Assembly: GCA_020746105.1 (NCBI GenBank)
Contig: CM036617.1
Coordinates: 17,420,037 to 17,484,036 of the forward strand
Source: Trogon surrucura
Lineage: Eukaryota > Chordata > Aves > Trogoniformes > Trogonidae
Direction of reading: 5' to 3'
DNA: 64,000 bases
Position 1 is the stretch's first letter. The number at the start of each line of letters is the position of its first letter. A program made the position numbers and the translations under genes. Positions 63,114-64,000 of the stretch are shown piece after piece. Below the pieces are notes generated by a model, which ran no database searches, was not told the origin of the DNA, and was given only the letters and a program-made list of their open reading frames with translations.

Positions 63114-64000
63114 AACTCACAATAAACTGTACTTTCTTCTTTTAGTCAGTCATGGTCATGCCCATTCTATATGTTCAGGAGGTACATTAAGGTAATCGTA
63201 GCATTATCAGCAAAAGTAACAAAATCAAAAAAGTACAGGCCTCAATCATGATACTTAAAACTTATTTCTATCACTGAATTCTCGACACCTTGTCATTACA
63301 GATTTTTTGAGAGGAATTGTTGGGTTAAGAGCTTGAAAGGTAATTCTGGCCTGAAAATATTCTGCTGTCTAACTCTTAAGTGTCCTTTACGATTATTATT
63401 GAAGGATATAAGTGAAAGTAACATGAAAAGTTAGATGCAAGCAAGCAAAAACTTTGTAGAAGAACATAAACTAGTAGTCTCAGCATGCTGCTTTTGTATT
63501 ACCAAAAAGAAACAATAAGTATTTTGGATCTTCCTACTTAAGATGAACATTCGCAGGATATTCCTTTCACCTCAAATATTTTAGTGGGCGAAGACAATGA
63601 ACTGTTGCAGTAAGTGAGATCCATGGAGTGACAAATATAAACAGGTAGCATGAAAAGAAAGATATGAAGGAAGAAAATAAATCAATTCAAATGTAAAGCT
63701 TCCCAAATCTTTTCTGCTATAGCGATATATGTTTCAAAACACAAATATCCTGTATATTTTTAACTTCAGCACCACGGTCAGCAGCACAGGCGCGTAGGGG
63801 CACAGGTTTGCCACGAGGCTTGTGGGAACAAATGAGAAAATCTGTTTGTCTTAGGCCAGCGGTGCTCTGTGTGCAGCCCTGGCTGAGGAATAAAGCAAGA
63901 GGAAACGTTCAGGCAATAGTTGAGCATTTCATGTGGACTGAGTGAATTCAGCACTCTACAAGTCTGCTGTAACATAAGGAGCCGAAATACCTGAGGGGAA

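Larger units (their letters stand above)
54991..64000. other. Unique AT-rich non-coding DNA to the window end
   Basis: No gene, RNA or clear transposon is recognised. Low-complexity stretches are listed separately. A 142-codon frame at 57234-57662 crosses a poly-A run encoding a Lys tract and has no domain. A compact GC-containing palindrome (GGATCGG A CCGATCC) lies at 61332-61346. The segment 59560-60100 is rich in TAAT and balanced in composition, but I cannot assign a function to it. Confidence 0.45.

Noticed and set aside
1-64000. CRISPR arrays, operons, plasmid or phage modules
   Set aside because: No regularly spaced repeats, ribosome-binding-site/gene packing or prokaryotic proteins are present. 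The repeat content is that of a bird chromosome.

Overview
The window looks like a bird nuclear chromosome. It is AT-rich and essentially free of host genes. Its interspersed repeats are CR1 LINEs ending in the avian octamer tail (ATTCTATG-type), an ERVL-type LTR layout seen in birds, and one tRNA-Ile-derived SINE with a CR1-like tail. That SINE design was first described in zebra finch and is linked in the literature to early passerine evolution, so a perching bird is my best guess; this is inference, not proof. I found no host coding exon I can defend. Apart from the retrotransposon frames, open frames are short, low-complexity or GC-rich chance frames.

Layout. 1-5.7 kb: unique AT-rich DNA. 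5.70-6.40 kb: decayed CR1 3' fragment (+). 6.4-11.0 kb: unique. 11.00-11.19 kb: tRNA-Ile/CR1 SINE (-). 13.0-14.4 kb: GC-rich island with a diverged ~188-bp tandem duplication. 14.4-26.1 kb: mostly unique, with a possible ancient MIR/L3-type relic near 17.45 kb. 26.14-26.28 kb: CR1 3' end (+) whose tail matches the SINE tail. 30.2 kb: short CR1 scrap. 34.57-34.74 kb: CR1 scrap, followed directly by an old, diverged LTR (34.8-35.7 kb). 39.1-40.1 kb: mid-age CR1 (-). 44.37-51.65 kb: a retrotransposon island. 53.9-55.0 kb: very old CR1 (-). 55-64 kb: unique AT-rich DNA with low-complexity tracts.

The island at 44.4-51.7 kb is the most informative part. A CR1 (+) is split by a 1,136-bp solo LTR with a perfect 5-bp target duplication, and removing the LTR rejoins the CR1. 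About 1 kb further on lies a 149-bp CR1 tail (-), then a CR1 (-) with an uninterrupted ORF2. This ORF2 keeps every endonuclease and reverse-transcriptase signature I can check, so it is a recent insertion and possibly a source of active enzyme. ORF1 and the 5' UTR are missing.

The elements fit a LINE/SINE economy: CR1 supplies endonuclease and reverse transcriptase, and the SINE borrows a CR1 3' end for recognition. The LTRs are remnants of a separate retroviral-type lineage. No CRISPR array, operon or other prokaryote-like system is present.
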